The translations under genes were made by a program, and so were the position numbers. Below are positions 1 to 5,631 of a DNA stretch of 21,231 nt, one piece after another. The notes beneath the pieces are model-generated. The model saw nothing but the letters and a program-made list of their open reading frames with translations. It was not told the DNA's origin and did no database searches. How positions within the stretch are numbered: the stretch's first letter is position 1; the number at the start of each line of letters is the position of its first letter. The stretch is taken from IMG/VR virus record IMGVR_UViG_3300044695_001565, positions 1 through 21,231 of that record. One strand, 5' to 3'. This DNA is from a virus.

Positions 1-44
1 GTATTGCTCGGCAAGGGTGTATGAGATTTTTGCCCGCCCCCCTC
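1..44. other. Short GC-rich flank, possible cos region
   Basis: These bases follow the stop codon of the HNH gene, and no gene is visible in them. Bases 31-44 are an almost uninterrupted C-rich run (G-rich on the coding strand) that stands out from the surrounding moderate-GC sequence. In many cos-type phages an HNH endonuclease gene sits beside the cohesive-end site and the terminase genes, so this is a candidate cos neighbourhood. No direct repeat or terminus is visible to prove it. Confidence 0.25.
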
Positions 45-350
45 TTATACGGGTGGGGCTTGGTTGCCTCTACGACTGTTACATGACCGATGTGCTGCAA
101 TCAAAGGACTTTGCGGATCGCTGGGGTAGTAGTGGTCAGCCGTGAACGGGTCATCTAGACGCTTGCCTTGTCCACATAGCCAGCAGACTGTTGCTGAGTC
201 TCTTACTATCTTGGCTTGCTTGGCATAACTTCCCTTGTAATGGGGTCTATTGGCGTTCCTGTGTGCATCTGCTACCTGTTGGCAGGTATCGCATAGTGAC
301 GGGTTACGGTGTAAGGCTTTGCACTTTAAGCATGGTTTGTTAAATGCCAT
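45..350 (-). CDS. HNH endonuclease with N-terminal zinc-knuckle cysteines
   Basis: The 101-residue protein has CWLCG at residues 56-60, the DH pair at 72-73 in TADHYYP, and HRSCNSRRGN at 87-96. These form the Cys-paired HNH fold (CxxC, DH, HxxCN). An additional CxxC pair of pairs (C7/C10 and C20/C23) suggests a second zinc site. HNH proteins of this size in siphophages are usually encoded beside the terminase and can act with it in DNA packaging or cos cleavage. That role is inferred here, because the terminase would lie just beyond the left edge. The ATG at 350 overlaps the preceding gene by 11 nt and has only a weak ribosome binding site. The nuclease family is clear; the packaging role is not proven. 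Confidence 0.85.
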   Translation of the reverse strand: MAFNKPCLKCKALHRNPSLCDTCQQVADAHRNANRPHYKGSYAKQAKIVRDSATVCWLCGQGKRLDDPFTADHYYPSDPQSPLIAAHRSCNSRRGNQAPPV

Positions 351-903
351 TTGCTTTGAACATTACTTTGCCATTGGTATAGGAGCGGTACTGGTCTACG
401 CTACCCCGTGTGTTGGGATCGTGCATTGAAGCTGCTTCCATAGCTCGTAATGCAGATAGGTCATGGTTCTTGTTCCAACCAACTAGGTATTGTTTATCTA
501 CTAATGAACCGATTGCTAACTCTGCGCCTGATCCTATTGCCCAGTAAGGGCTGGCTGTTAATACGCTTAGGTTCTCGCTGATAAGGAATGCTTTGCCATG
601 TGTAACAAGTAAGGCTTCTGCTTCGATGTCATCATCCTTGACCTTGTTCTCTATCAACGGCATCACCTTAGTAACTAGCCACTTCATCCAGTTGCCTGAC
701 TTAATTACATCTATTGGTGGCTTTGGATACTCAATGGAGTATTGGAGTTGGTCGCATACTCTTGCGCTCCCGGCTACACCGATAAGCCATGTATCTTGCT
801 GAACGATCTTGTGCATGTCAGGGTGAATAAGGTTTGAGGTGATGCCTTGGTCGGCTGTCAGTGTGGCGAAGTTGTTGCCTGTTGTCGTAATGATCGTGGT
901 CAT
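340..903 (-). CDS. Proteasome beta/HslV-like threonine peptidase
   Basis: The 187-residue protein matches the Ntn-hydrolase proteasome-beta/HslV family. It begins M-T-T-I, so removal of Met exposes an N-terminal Thr as in HslV, with no propeptide. Family landmarks are in order: TADQG with Asp18 (equivalent to Asp17 of the mature family), a Lys at 32 (equivalent to Lys33, two positions closer), GVAG at 42-45, IGSG at 123-126 (equivalent to Ser129) and AASMHDPNTRG at 157-167 (equivalent to Asp166 and the following glycine loop). The gene overlaps the upstream gene by an ATGA junction and the downstream HNH gene by 11 nt. No HslU-like ATPase is visible in the window, so it may work alone, use a host ATPase, or process phage structural proteins. 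The family call is from motifs; substrate and partner are unknown. Confidence 0.8.
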   Translation of the reverse strand: MTTIITTTGNNFATLTADQGITSNLIHPDMHKIVQQDTWLIGVAGSARVCDQLQYSIEYPKPPIDVIKSGNWMKWLVTKVMPLIENKVKDDDIEAEALLVTHGKAFLISENLSVLTASPYWAIGSGAELAIGSLVDKQYLVGWNKNHDLSALRAMEAASMHDPNTRGSVDQYRSYTNGKVMFKANGI

Positions 904-1196
904 AGCTTGATTCCATCTGTTAGGTGTACGCCGTATCTAACTAGATCAGCTGCTGACTGCATCCCTGCTAAGTATTCATTCGTGATAGATGAGTCACCTA
1001 ATACGCGATAGGCAGCCATTGCTTCTATCTCTGCATCTAAGACGGATGCTATTGCCATGCGTGTAATGCCAACGCTTAGGCTCATGCGCTTGATGCTGAC
1101 TTCTAGCTTGTCAATGTCTGCTTCTGGTTTGTTCTTTAGAGCAGAGCGAACCAAGTCATTGTGAATTGTTACGCCTACGGTGTCAGTCCAGTTCAT
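900..1196 (-). CDS. Hypothetical phage protein, helical
   Basis: The 98-residue protein was not recognised. It looks mostly alpha-helical and mildly acidic, with no cysteine and no membrane segment. A basic stretch KRMSLS lies near residues 36-41, and an Ala/Met-rich helix around residues 47-65. Its TGA overlaps the ATG of the proteasome-like gene (ATGA), so the two are probably translationally coupled, and a functional link to the peptidase is possible but unsupported. The ATG at 1196 lies 12 nt after the stop of the preceding 38-codon gene and lacks a strong ribosome binding site. Confidence 0.6.
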   Translation of the reverse strand: MNWTDTVGVTIHNDLVRSALKNKPEADIDKLEVSIKRMSLSVGITRMAIASVLDAEIEAMAAYRVLGDSSITNEYLAGMQSAADLVRYGVHLTDGIKL

Positions 1197-1208
1197 GCGC
1201 TTAGTCTA

Positions 1209-1325
1209 TTAAGGTCTAAGGCTTGATTTGTCTATTGACACGTTGGCAGCCTGTAAACATTCGTAGTAACTCTCGTGGTCTTGTGTATCACAACCTGAAC
1301 GGCAGATGCCATTTGGTTCAGTCAT
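1209..1325 (-). CDS. Short Cys-containing actinophage peptide
   Basis: This 38-codon frame lies between two larger genes. The product runs MTEPNGICRSGCDTQDHESY, then YECLQAANVSIDKSSLRP. Its ATG shares one base with the stop of the upstream HNH gene (TAATG). The pattern C-x3-C-x3-DH-x-SY-x2-C-L-x-A-AN resembles, from memory, a short motif that recurs in small hypothetical proteins of actinobacterial phages. Three cysteines and one histidine (C8, C12, H17, C23) could bind a metal. Function is unknown. The coupled start and the motif are the evidence that it is real. Confidence 0.65.
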   Translation of the reverse strand: MTEPNGICRSGCDTQDHESYYECLQAANVSIDKSSLRP

Positions 1326-1597
1326 TAGTCATCCCAGCTATTCTTTAGAAAACCCTCAGCCTTACCTTGTGCCGGGTTCTGCGTTATGTAAGTGTGGCAA
1401 GGTCTACAAAGTAGCGCAAGGTTATCCCTATCCACAATGCTTCCACCTCTAGCGCGTGTCTTGATCTCGTGTACGTCTGTTGCATAAGCAATTGCGCAAC
1501 GCTGGCAGGCTGGGAAGTCCCGTAGCAACTCTTTAACCAACTTACGGCGTTCAGTTGCGTACAGGCTTTCCATCTTCTTAGAACGTGGTCTAATCAT
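1325..1597 (-). CDS. HNH endonuclease
   Basis: This 90-residue compact HNH nuclease has C31/C34 (CQRC), the catalytic HE pair at 43-44 in TDVHEIKTRARGG, the central Asn at 59 (RDNLALLC), and C64/C67/H68 in LLCRPCH. The arrangement CxxC...HE...N...CxxCH is typical of small phage HNH proteins. It differs from the HNH gene at 45-350, so the two are not recent duplicates. The start overlaps the end of the zinc-ribbon-like gene by 8 nt. It could be a packaging-associated nuclease or a free-standing homing-type endonuclease; its position inside a coupled gene string favours a resident phage gene. Confidence 0.88.
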   Translation of the reverse strand: MIRPRSKKMESLYATERRKLVKELLRDFPACQRCAIAYATDVHEIKTRARGGSIVDRDNLALLCRPCHTYITQNPAQGKAEGFLKNSWDD

Positions 1598-1859
1598 TGA
1601 AAGTGGTATCTCTAATGACTGCGATGCAACGCAACCTCATTACTTCCATTGCAATAGTGAAGTCGTGATCCTCATCCTTTGTGTCTATCGCTTGGATCGC
1701 TTCTAGCAACGTGTCACGGTATGCCAGCAGGCTTTTGTTCCTATAACAACTAGGGCATTGGTGCGACACAGTTGGTGGCTCTGTCTTGTAGTCGTGGACT
1801 TGCCACCAGCCATCCCCAATAGAGGATGACCGGGGACAGTAGCCACACTTATTTGTCAT
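1590..1859 (-). CDS. Putative zinc-ribbon protein
   Basis: The 89-residue protein has CGYC at residues 5-8 and CPSC at 35-38, two CxxC knuckles 27 residues apart, as expected for a zinc ribbon. The remainder is a helical, acidic C-terminal part. No catalytic motif is visible. It overlaps its neighbours by 11 nt upstream and 8 nt downstream, between a small membrane protein and an HNH nuclease. Zinc ribbons of this type usually bind nucleic acid or protein partners; the actual role is unknown. Confidence 0.65.
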   Translation of the reverse strand: MTNKCGYCPRSSSIGDGWWQVHDYKTEPPTVSHQCPSCYRNKSLLAYRDTLLEAIQAIDTKDEDHDFTIAMEVMRLRCIAVIRDTTFND

Positions 1860-2052
1860 CAGTAAACGGCTTTGTTAGTTCCTCTGTGTATGCGTACTCA
1901 CGATCTAAAGCTGCAAAGATTGGCTCTAATGAGTCACCTTCATCTTTTAGGTGAACAAACTGCATCTTGCTGTGGTGTAATGCTAGGCGATAGCCTGCAA
2001 GAAACGTCACTATTGTCACTGTCATAACTGATAGAACTAGGGCGATAATCAT
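1849..2052 (-). CDS. Small membrane protein
   Basis: The product is 67 residues from the ATG at 2052, which overlaps the SSB stop codon (ATGA). A longer reading from a TTG at 2058 is less likely. Residues 1-23 (MIIALVLSVMTVTIVTFLAG) form one hydrophobic helix, followed by a short basic patch and an acidic cytoplasm-like tail rich in Glu and Asp. This suggests a single-span inner membrane protein. It lies at the end of the replication/recombination string, and no family was recognised. Confidence 0.65.
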   Translation of the reverse strand: MIIALVLSVMTVTIVTFLAGYRLALHHSKMQFVHLKDEGDSLEPIFAALDREYAYTEELTKPFTDDK

Positions 2053-2426
2053 AACCAAGGATCCTCTGTTAGGTCTTTCGTTGCTGGTGCTTTGTTAGCC
2101 TTAACCACTGCTGCAATTTCATCAGCTGCAATCTCAACTGTTGTACGCTCAACACCGTTCTTGTCCTCGTACTTAACGATCTTGCACTTGCCTACAACTA
2201 GAACCGCTTGACCTTTCTTAAAGGTTTCAGTTGCTGCATCTGCCAGACCGCGCCATAGAACTACGTCAAAGTAACTAGGTTCACCGTCTGACCATGTTCC
2301 GTCTTGTGCTTTCTTGCGCTCATTGCAGGCAATGCGCATCTTGCACATGCTGATTCCTGAGCTAGTAGCGCGAAACTCTGGGTCAAAAACCAAGTTTCCT
2401 ACTGCTGTGATTGTTGGTAGTGCCAT
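2049..2426 (-). CDS. ssb: Single-stranded DNA-binding protein
   Basis: The 125-residue protein has an OB-fold SSB pattern: ITAVGNLVFDPEFRAT at 6-21, an aromatic/basic core with SYFDVVLWRG at 51-60, and KGQAVLVVGKCKIVKYEDKNG around residues 71-91. It ends in an acidic tail, DLTEDPWL, which replaces the DDDIPF tip of bacterial SSB that recruits partner proteins. The length is shorter than bacterial SSB, as in other phage versions. It protects ssDNA during phage replication and recombination, next to RusA and the annealing protein. The ATG is coupled to the WhiB stop (TAATG) and preceded by a strong AGGAG site. Confidence 0.93.
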   Translation of the reverse strand: MALPTITAVGNLVFDPEFRATSSGISMCKMRIACNERKKAQDGTWSDGEPSYFDVVLWRGLADAATETFKKGQAVLVVGKCKIVKYEDKNGVERTTVEIAADEIAAVVKANKAPATKDLTEDPWL

Positions 2427-2758
2427 TATCTTGCTCCTGTTTCTCTTAATCGCTCACGCGATGCTCTTTTGTTTCTTGCATCCCTTGTATCGGCTGCAAA
2501 CTCGTGTTTGTATTCTTCATCTATTCGTATTGGTGTTATGCCAAAGAACCTGCGTAATTCAACGCGCTCTTTGTCTGACGTTCCTGCCCACCATCCATCA
2601 ACCTTTACCTTTAGCGAGTAGTCAAGACAGTCATTGAAGATTGGGCAATGTAGGCAAGTCTTCTTTAGCAAGTCCTCTAGCTTGTCGCTGATGTTGTTAG
2701 TTGGAAAGAATAACTCTGGGTCTAACCCAATACAAGCTGCGCCCTCTGTGTTAAACAT
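2426..2758 (-). CDS. WhiB-like iron-sulfur transcription regulator 1
   Basis: The product is 110 residues from the ATG at 2758, which has GAGGTG four bases upstream. Longer readings from TTG codons would overlap RusA further. WhiB hallmarks are C9, C35, C38 and C44 (the four-Cys [4Fe-4S] ligand set: AAC, then KKTCLHC, then DC), LFFP at 17-20, and a turn GWWAG at 55-59 that replaces the usual G(V/I)WGG, followed by TSDKERVELRR. The C-terminal tail is Arg/Lys-rich and probably binds DNA. WhiB proteins bind sigma factors and regulate transcription; phage copies can dominate host WhiB regulation. It sits between RusA and SSB in an early-type operon. Confidence 0.88.
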   Translation of the reverse strand: MFNTEGAACIGLDPELFFPTNNISDKLEDLLKKTCLHCPIFNDCLDYSLKVKVDGWWAGTSDKERVELRRFFGITPIRIDEEYKHEFAADTRDARNKRASRERLRETGAR

Positions 2759-3170
2759 CCTGCACCTCGCTTGCAATGATCTGGCAACCAATTCTGTCTG
2801 TGGCGTACTGCTTAGATGCGCTCACAGCTATTACTAAAGCATCATCTGTATAGAGTCCACCCGTAGTCAAGCCATCAAAGGTTGAACGAATCAACTTATC
2901 TAGATCAGGCTTAACGCTGGGCCATAGCCGAGTAACAGTCTTAGGTCTAGGTAAGTAAAACACCAACGCGATCTCTACCGGGGTAGTCATTGTCCACTGC
3001 TCTGCATTAGGCCATTTACTAGCTCGATACTCTTGCGTTTGAGCTGCAACGGCTTCGCGCCAAGGCTTAACCTTTTTGCTTGACTCAACCATAACTACGC
3101 GACCATTCTTCACAAAGCCATTCTTAGAACCTTGCGGTGCTGGCTCGCCCTCAACAAAATAACTAATCAC
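2751..3170 (-). CDS. rusA: RusA-like Holliday junction resolvase
   Basis: The product is 139 residues from a GTG at 3170 that overlaps the upstream TGA (GTGA). A TTG 12 nt earlier is possible but less likely. RusA features are the N-terminal strand with GEPAPQGSK, the invariant KPDLDKL (Asp89 and Asp91 from the chosen start), FDGLTTGG, and the YTDDALV acidic pair near residues 109-110. These acidic residues correspond to the metal-binding Asp triad of E. coli RusA. The enzyme resolves four-way junctions and branched intermediates before packaging. It lies in a string with an annealing protein and SSB, which fits a phage recombination module. Confidence 0.9.
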   Translation of the reverse strand: MISYFVEGEPAPQGSKNGFVKNGRVVMVESSKKVKPWREAVAAQTQEYRASKWPNAEQWTMTTPVEIALVFYLPRPKTVTRLWPSVKPDLDKLIRSTFDGLTTGGLYTDDALVIAVSASKQYATDRIGCQIIASEVQDV

Positions 3171-3463
3171 ACGCCTATCCAAACTGCGTGAACTGAGCCA
3201 TGTGACTCTTTGCGTTTTGCTGTCGCGTAACCCACCTTGCGAATAATGCCAGCCTTAGCAGCTTTGTTCATTACTGCGCCTGATGCGTTGTTCTTGTTCA
3301 TACCTACGCCACCTGACGGCAACCCGGTAAGGGCTAGAACATCCTCGCTAGTAAATTGAACCTTGCGACTTGCTAACAGTTTTATCGCTTCAAAGGCTTG
3401 CTCTGACCAAACAGGCTGGGCATCTAGAGCCAGTTGCATTCCGTGTTCTTTTAGGTCACTCAT
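3167..3463 (-). CDS. Winged-helix-like phage protein
   Basis: The 98-residue protein has the helical pattern RKVQFTSEDVLALTGLPSGG, then NNASGAVMNKAAKAGIIRKVGY and a short beta hairpin ending VHAVWIGV. This helix-turn-helix followed by a wing suggests DNA binding. Similar small proteins occur in actinophage replication regions; this is recalled, not searched. It overlaps RusA by a GTGA junction and the upstream small membrane gene by 8 nt. A regulatory or replication-accessory role is plausible but unproven. Confidence 0.65.
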   Translation of the reverse strand: MSDLKEHGMQLALDAQPVWSEQAFEAIKLLASRKVQFTSEDVLALTGLPSGGVGMNKNNASGAVMNKAAKAGIIRKVGYATAKRKESHGSVHAVWIGV

Positions 3464-3605
3464 CGTCTACAACCAATCTCAGCTGCGCTACCAAAGCATC
3501 GTGCTGTTCTTGAATCTGGCGCGGTAATGTTTGTGCAAAAGCCATAACTAGCATTCCAAAGAATCCACCTAGCAGGAATAACACTGCTCCTAATACAAAG
3601 CTCAT
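3456..3605 (-). CDS. Small membrane protein (49 aa)
   Basis: This frame fills the gap between the annealing protein and the winged-helix-like gene. The product starts MSFVLGAVLFLLGGFFGMLV and continues into a basic/acidic tail ending VVDDE. Residues 2-24 are one hydrophobic helix. The ATG overlaps the upstream TGA (ATGA, 4 nt) and its stop overlaps the downstream ATG by 8 nt, which is the same spacing as the certain genes here. Function is unknown; a short membrane protein inside a recombination operon is unusual. Confidence 0.75.
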   Translation of the reverse strand: MSFVLGAVLFLLGGFFGMLVMAFAQTLPRQIQEQHDALVAQLRLVVDDE

Positions 3606-4165
3606 GCGCCTAACTCAACTTTCTTGTTGTCAAAGATAAGCCGTAGGTTGCGCTTTTCTGCATCTGTAAACGCTCCACCTTGAATTAGTGGCACTACCTC
3701 AGTTAGTTCGATCAGTGAACCAGCGTTACCAATGCGTTCGATCATCTTCTGAGTTGCTGTGCTTAGTTCCTTTGTAGCTTTAGGTGCTGGCTTTGTTTCT
3801 GCTGGTGCTTCCTTGGCCCATAGATCAAGCGCGACACCAAAGCGCATTGCTGCGTTCCTAATAGCGTTGCCGATTGCGCCCTTAGTCATGTCGAACTTGT
3901 CACGACCCTGTGGTTCGCCGTAACCGTATCTAGTGACACCGCAGATAGTTAGTTCAATCCAAAGACCGCCGTTAGAGTCGAACGCTGGCAGTCCTGCATC
4001 CGTAAACGCTAACGGCTTCCAAGTCCACATTGGGTCTACTTGAAGCAAGCGATCTGTCACCCATGCGTGGCTGACGTAATCGAGTTGCAGTCCCCCCGTT
4101 GGTAGCTTCTGAATCTGCTCTTTAGGGAACGGTGCGCGTAACGCATCCTGTTGTTCTTGTTTCAT
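3602..4165 (-). CDS. Rad52/Sak-like single-strand annealing protein
   Basis: The 187-residue protein resembles the Rad52/22-type phage annealing proteins (Sak group). It has APFPKEQIQKLP at 11-22, LDYVSHAWVTDRLLQVDP at 28-45 with MWTWKP following, a beta core with LWIELTICGVTRYGYGE at 68-84, and KGAIGNAIRNAAMRFGVALDLW at 95-116, the helix that contacts DNA in Rad52 relatives. The C-terminal third (from about 130) is an Ala/Lys-rich linker and a helical domain without motif. Such proteins pair complementary ssDNA in recombination-dependent replication. SSB and RusA nearby support the role. The exact family (Sak, Erf or other) needs a profile search. Confidence 0.75.
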   Translation of the reverse strand: MKQEQQDALRAPFPKEQIQKLPTGGLQLDYVSHAWVTDRLLQVDPMWTWKPLAFTDAGLPAFDSNGGLWIELTICGVTRYGYGEPQGRDKFDMTKGAIGNAIRNAAMRFGVALDLWAKEAPAETKPAPKATKELSTATQKMIERIGNAGSLIELTEVVPLIQGGAFTDAEKRNLRLIFDNKKVELGA

Positions 4166-4383
4166 GCTTTGTCCTTTGTCTGTTGAATGTTCATTAACTT
4201 GCTGCGAAGTGTGATGAAGTCTTGCTTGCTCATCTTGCTACTGTCAAAAGGTTTATCAAGTAGGGCTGACATAAACTCCATCTGCTGTGCAGGGTGCGTG
4301 ATGCCCATGTATTCCAGCATCTTGCGAATCTTGTGCTTGTCATCGAGTGATGCGCGTTCCATTGAGAACGGTACGAATCCCAT
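4162..4383 (-). CDS. Hypothetical small phage protein
   Basis: The 73-residue protein was not recognised. It is helical, basic and Met-rich, with YMGITHPAQQMEFMSALLDKP in the middle and a Lys-rich tail. There is no cysteine and no membrane segment. The ATG shares a base with the upstream stop (TAATG), and the TGA overlaps the annealing protein's ATG (ATGA), so it is translationally coupled to recombination genes. Confidence 0.65.
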   Translation of the reverse strand: MGFVPFSMERASLDDKHKIRKMLEYMGITHPAQQMEFMSALLDKPFDSSKMSKQDFITLRSKLMNIQQTKDKA

Positions 4384-4505
4384 TAGTTACCACCTAAGGC
4401 AAACCAAGTGCCAACAAATAAGACGTAAGCAATGCCTACAACGGCGATTGCTTGCAATAATGCGCTGATCATCTTGGCGCGTGGTGTCCAGTTCCAGTTA
4501 CGCAT
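4383..4505 (-). CDS. Small membrane protein (40 aa)
   Basis: A longer frame from 4604 is open, but the ATG at 4505 with GGAG seven bases upstream gives the natural start, MRNWNWTPRAKMISALLQAI. This choice leaves room for the coupled gene at 4498-4647. Residues 14-36 form one hydrophobic helix, and the N-terminus has three Trp/Arg positions that would lie at the membrane interface. It overlaps the upstream gene by 8 nt and the downstream gene by 1 nt. Function is unknown. Confidence 0.65.
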   Translation of the reverse strand: MRNWNWTPRAKMISALLQAIAVVGIAYVLFVGTWFALGGN

Positions 4506-4647
4506 TGTGCAACTCCACCAATCTGTCATTGGCAAGCAAGTATTCTGCTTTATCAACTGCAATGGGTAGCCACCTGAAAGAGCGTGGATACATGATGTAA
4601 GCACGTTTTATGCCATAACTTGTAGCAACAAATTTGATAGTAGACAT
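4498..4647 (-). CDS. Hypothetical 49-aa protein
   Basis: The product begins MSTIKFVATSYGIKRAYIMY and ends VELHNA. It has a basic, aromatic N-terminal half and an acidic helical end (DKAEYLLANDRLVE). Its ATG shares one base with the upstream stop (TAATG) and its end overlaps the next ATG by 8 nt. No family was recognised. The coupled junctions on both sides are the main support. Confidence 0.65.
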   Translation of the reverse strand: MSTIKFVATSYGIKRAYIMYPRSFRWLPIAVDKAEYLLANDRLVELHNA

Positions 4648-4805
4648 TATGCAGTCACCTCTACTACCCAACCAAGACCGTCTACTTCGTAGATGTTTAG
4701 ATCGGATTCAGGAGTCTTAAAGATTTGCACTCTGCGTGAGTAAAAATCACGCGCTTGCTTTTCTGTGTAGAACTTAAATGTGATTAGTTCTTTTTGCTTT
4801 GTCAT
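4647..4805 (-). CDS. Hypothetical 52-aa protein, first gene after a leader
   Basis: The product begins MTKQKELITFKFYTEKQARD and ends WVVEVTA. The pattern is strand-helix-strand-strand with alternating charges, a small alpha/beta protein of the kind that often binds other phage proteins. GGAAG lies about six bases before the ATG. It follows a 138-nt leader that carries repeats and a hairpin, so it is probably the first gene of the operon running down to the recombination genes. Function is unknown. Confidence 0.7.
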   Translation of the reverse strand: MTKQKELITFKFYTEKQARDFYSRRVQIFKTPESDLNIYEVDGLGWVVEVTA

Positions 4806-4943
4806 GTCTTTCTTCCTTTGCTTCTCTCAGAACCTGTGTGGTTCTTCCTTATGTGTATAACGTTAGCGTATTTGGCAGACATTTTGTGCCATTTCAGCTA
4901 TTTATTCATAACGTTTCTATAACGTGTCGTTCGTACATTTGTT
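4806..4943 (-). promoter_or_regulatory. Leader with three ATAACGT repeats
   Basis: This 138-nt stretch, between the WhiB 2 stop and the 52-aa gene, is AT-rich and has no ORF of useful size. Read on the plus strand it holds ATAACGT at 4857-4863, 4908-4914 and 4919-4925; the last two are 11 bp apart, one helical turn. A promoter and operator for the downstream operon are likely here, but no convincing -35/-10 pair was found. WhiB 2, encoded just upstream, is a natural candidate regulator (inference). Confidence 0.45.
4829..4845 (-). repeat. Hairpin AGAACC-N5-GGTTCT in the leader
   Basis: A perfect 6-bp inverted repeat with a 5-nt loop lies 24 bases before the ATG of the 52-aa gene and close to its ribosome binding site. 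In the mRNA it could regulate initiation or protect the 5' end. There is no U-tract, so a terminator is less likely. Confidence 0.5.
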
Positions 4944-5282
4944 CTAATTTGTGTAGGCAAAAACCCTAAGAAACCGCCGTTTTTCTAGTTTGTCCTTTGG
5001 AACCTTGCCAGACTTGCTTAGTTTGTAACGCTCATCAGGTGTCATTCCACCCCACATACCCCATTTCTCGTCTAGGCCGATCTCTAGACAGAAGCCCACA
5101 ACTGGGCATTCTTCACATAGACGTTTGGCTGTGGCGTATAGGTGCGGTTCATCATTCTCTGGAAAGCAAGTATCCGGGTGCGAATCTCTACAAGCTGCGG
5201 AATACATCCATGAATCTGGAGCAGTACAAATCAGGCACATTCCTGAATCTAGCCACGCTTCATGGTCGCAATCTTTGAGCAT
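4944..5282 (-). CDS. WhiB-like iron-sulfur transcription regulator 2
   Basis: This 112-residue protein is a canonical WhiB: SAACRDSHPD at 28-37 with C31, then CFPEN, then AKRLCEECPVVGFC at 52-65 giving C56, C59 and C65, and the signature turn GMWGG at 75-79 followed by MTPDER. The tail is Lys/Arg-rich. An N-terminal extension carries C5 and a CLIC pair (C16/C19), outside the usual four-Cys set, which may bind a second metal. It differs clearly from WhiB 1. It sits after the helicase-loader-like gene and before the regulatory leader at 4806-4943. The ATG at 5282 has only a weak GGATGG site. Confidence 0.93.
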   Translation of the reverse strand: MLKDCDHEAWLDSGMCLICTAPDSWMYSAACRDSHPDTCFPENDEPHLYATAKRLCEECPVVGFCLEIGLDEKWGMWGGMTPDERYKLSKSGKVPKDKLEKRRFLRVFAYTN

Positions 5283-5289
5283 CCATCCA

Positions 5290-5631
5290 TTATGGTCGCT
5301 TAAGTCCTAGTTCCACTAATTTGGCTCGCACATCATCTGGCATTCCTTGCGATCTAGCACTTGATCCAATAGCTCGTACGTTGTCTATTTCGTGCTGACG
5401 TGATCTGTGTGCAGTCCACATTGCATTGAGATGTGCTGGCATTACAGTTTCTGTTGCTGATTTGTAGTGCTTACCAACTGCCTCACGCGCAAACTCAAAG
5501 TCCATAGTTTCGCTTAGTGCCAATGACCAGCCTTCGACCTTTGCTCTAAACGCTGATTCGTCAGCTGCACCAAGTCGGGCATCTATCGCCATTGCAACTG
5601 CTAACACTTTGCCTACATCTGCTTTGTTCAT
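5290..5631 (-). CDS. Putative helicase-loader-like replication accessory protein
   Basis: The 113-residue protein follows the replication initiator with an ATGA overlap. It is mostly helical: KVLAVAMAIDARLGAAD at 8-24, AFRAKVEGWSLAL at 28-40, then MDFEFAREAVGKHYKSATET at 43-62 and VMPAHLNAMW at 63-72, ending in a basic tail. This all-helical layout and position resemble small helicase-loader or helicase-inhibitor proteins (G39P-like) that follow the initiator in Gram-positive phages. The similarity is by architecture and recall, not by invariant motif. Confidence 0.5.
   Translation of the reverse strand: MNKADVGKVLAVAMAIDARLGAADESAFRAKVEGWSLALSETMDFEFAREAVGKHYKSATETVMPAHLNAMWTAHRSRQHEIDNVRAIGSSARSQGMPDDVRAKLVELGLKRP

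Noticed and set aside
4505-4604. N-terminal extension of the 40-aa membrane gene
   Set aside because: It overlaps the coupled gene at 4498-4647 and has no ribosome binding site.
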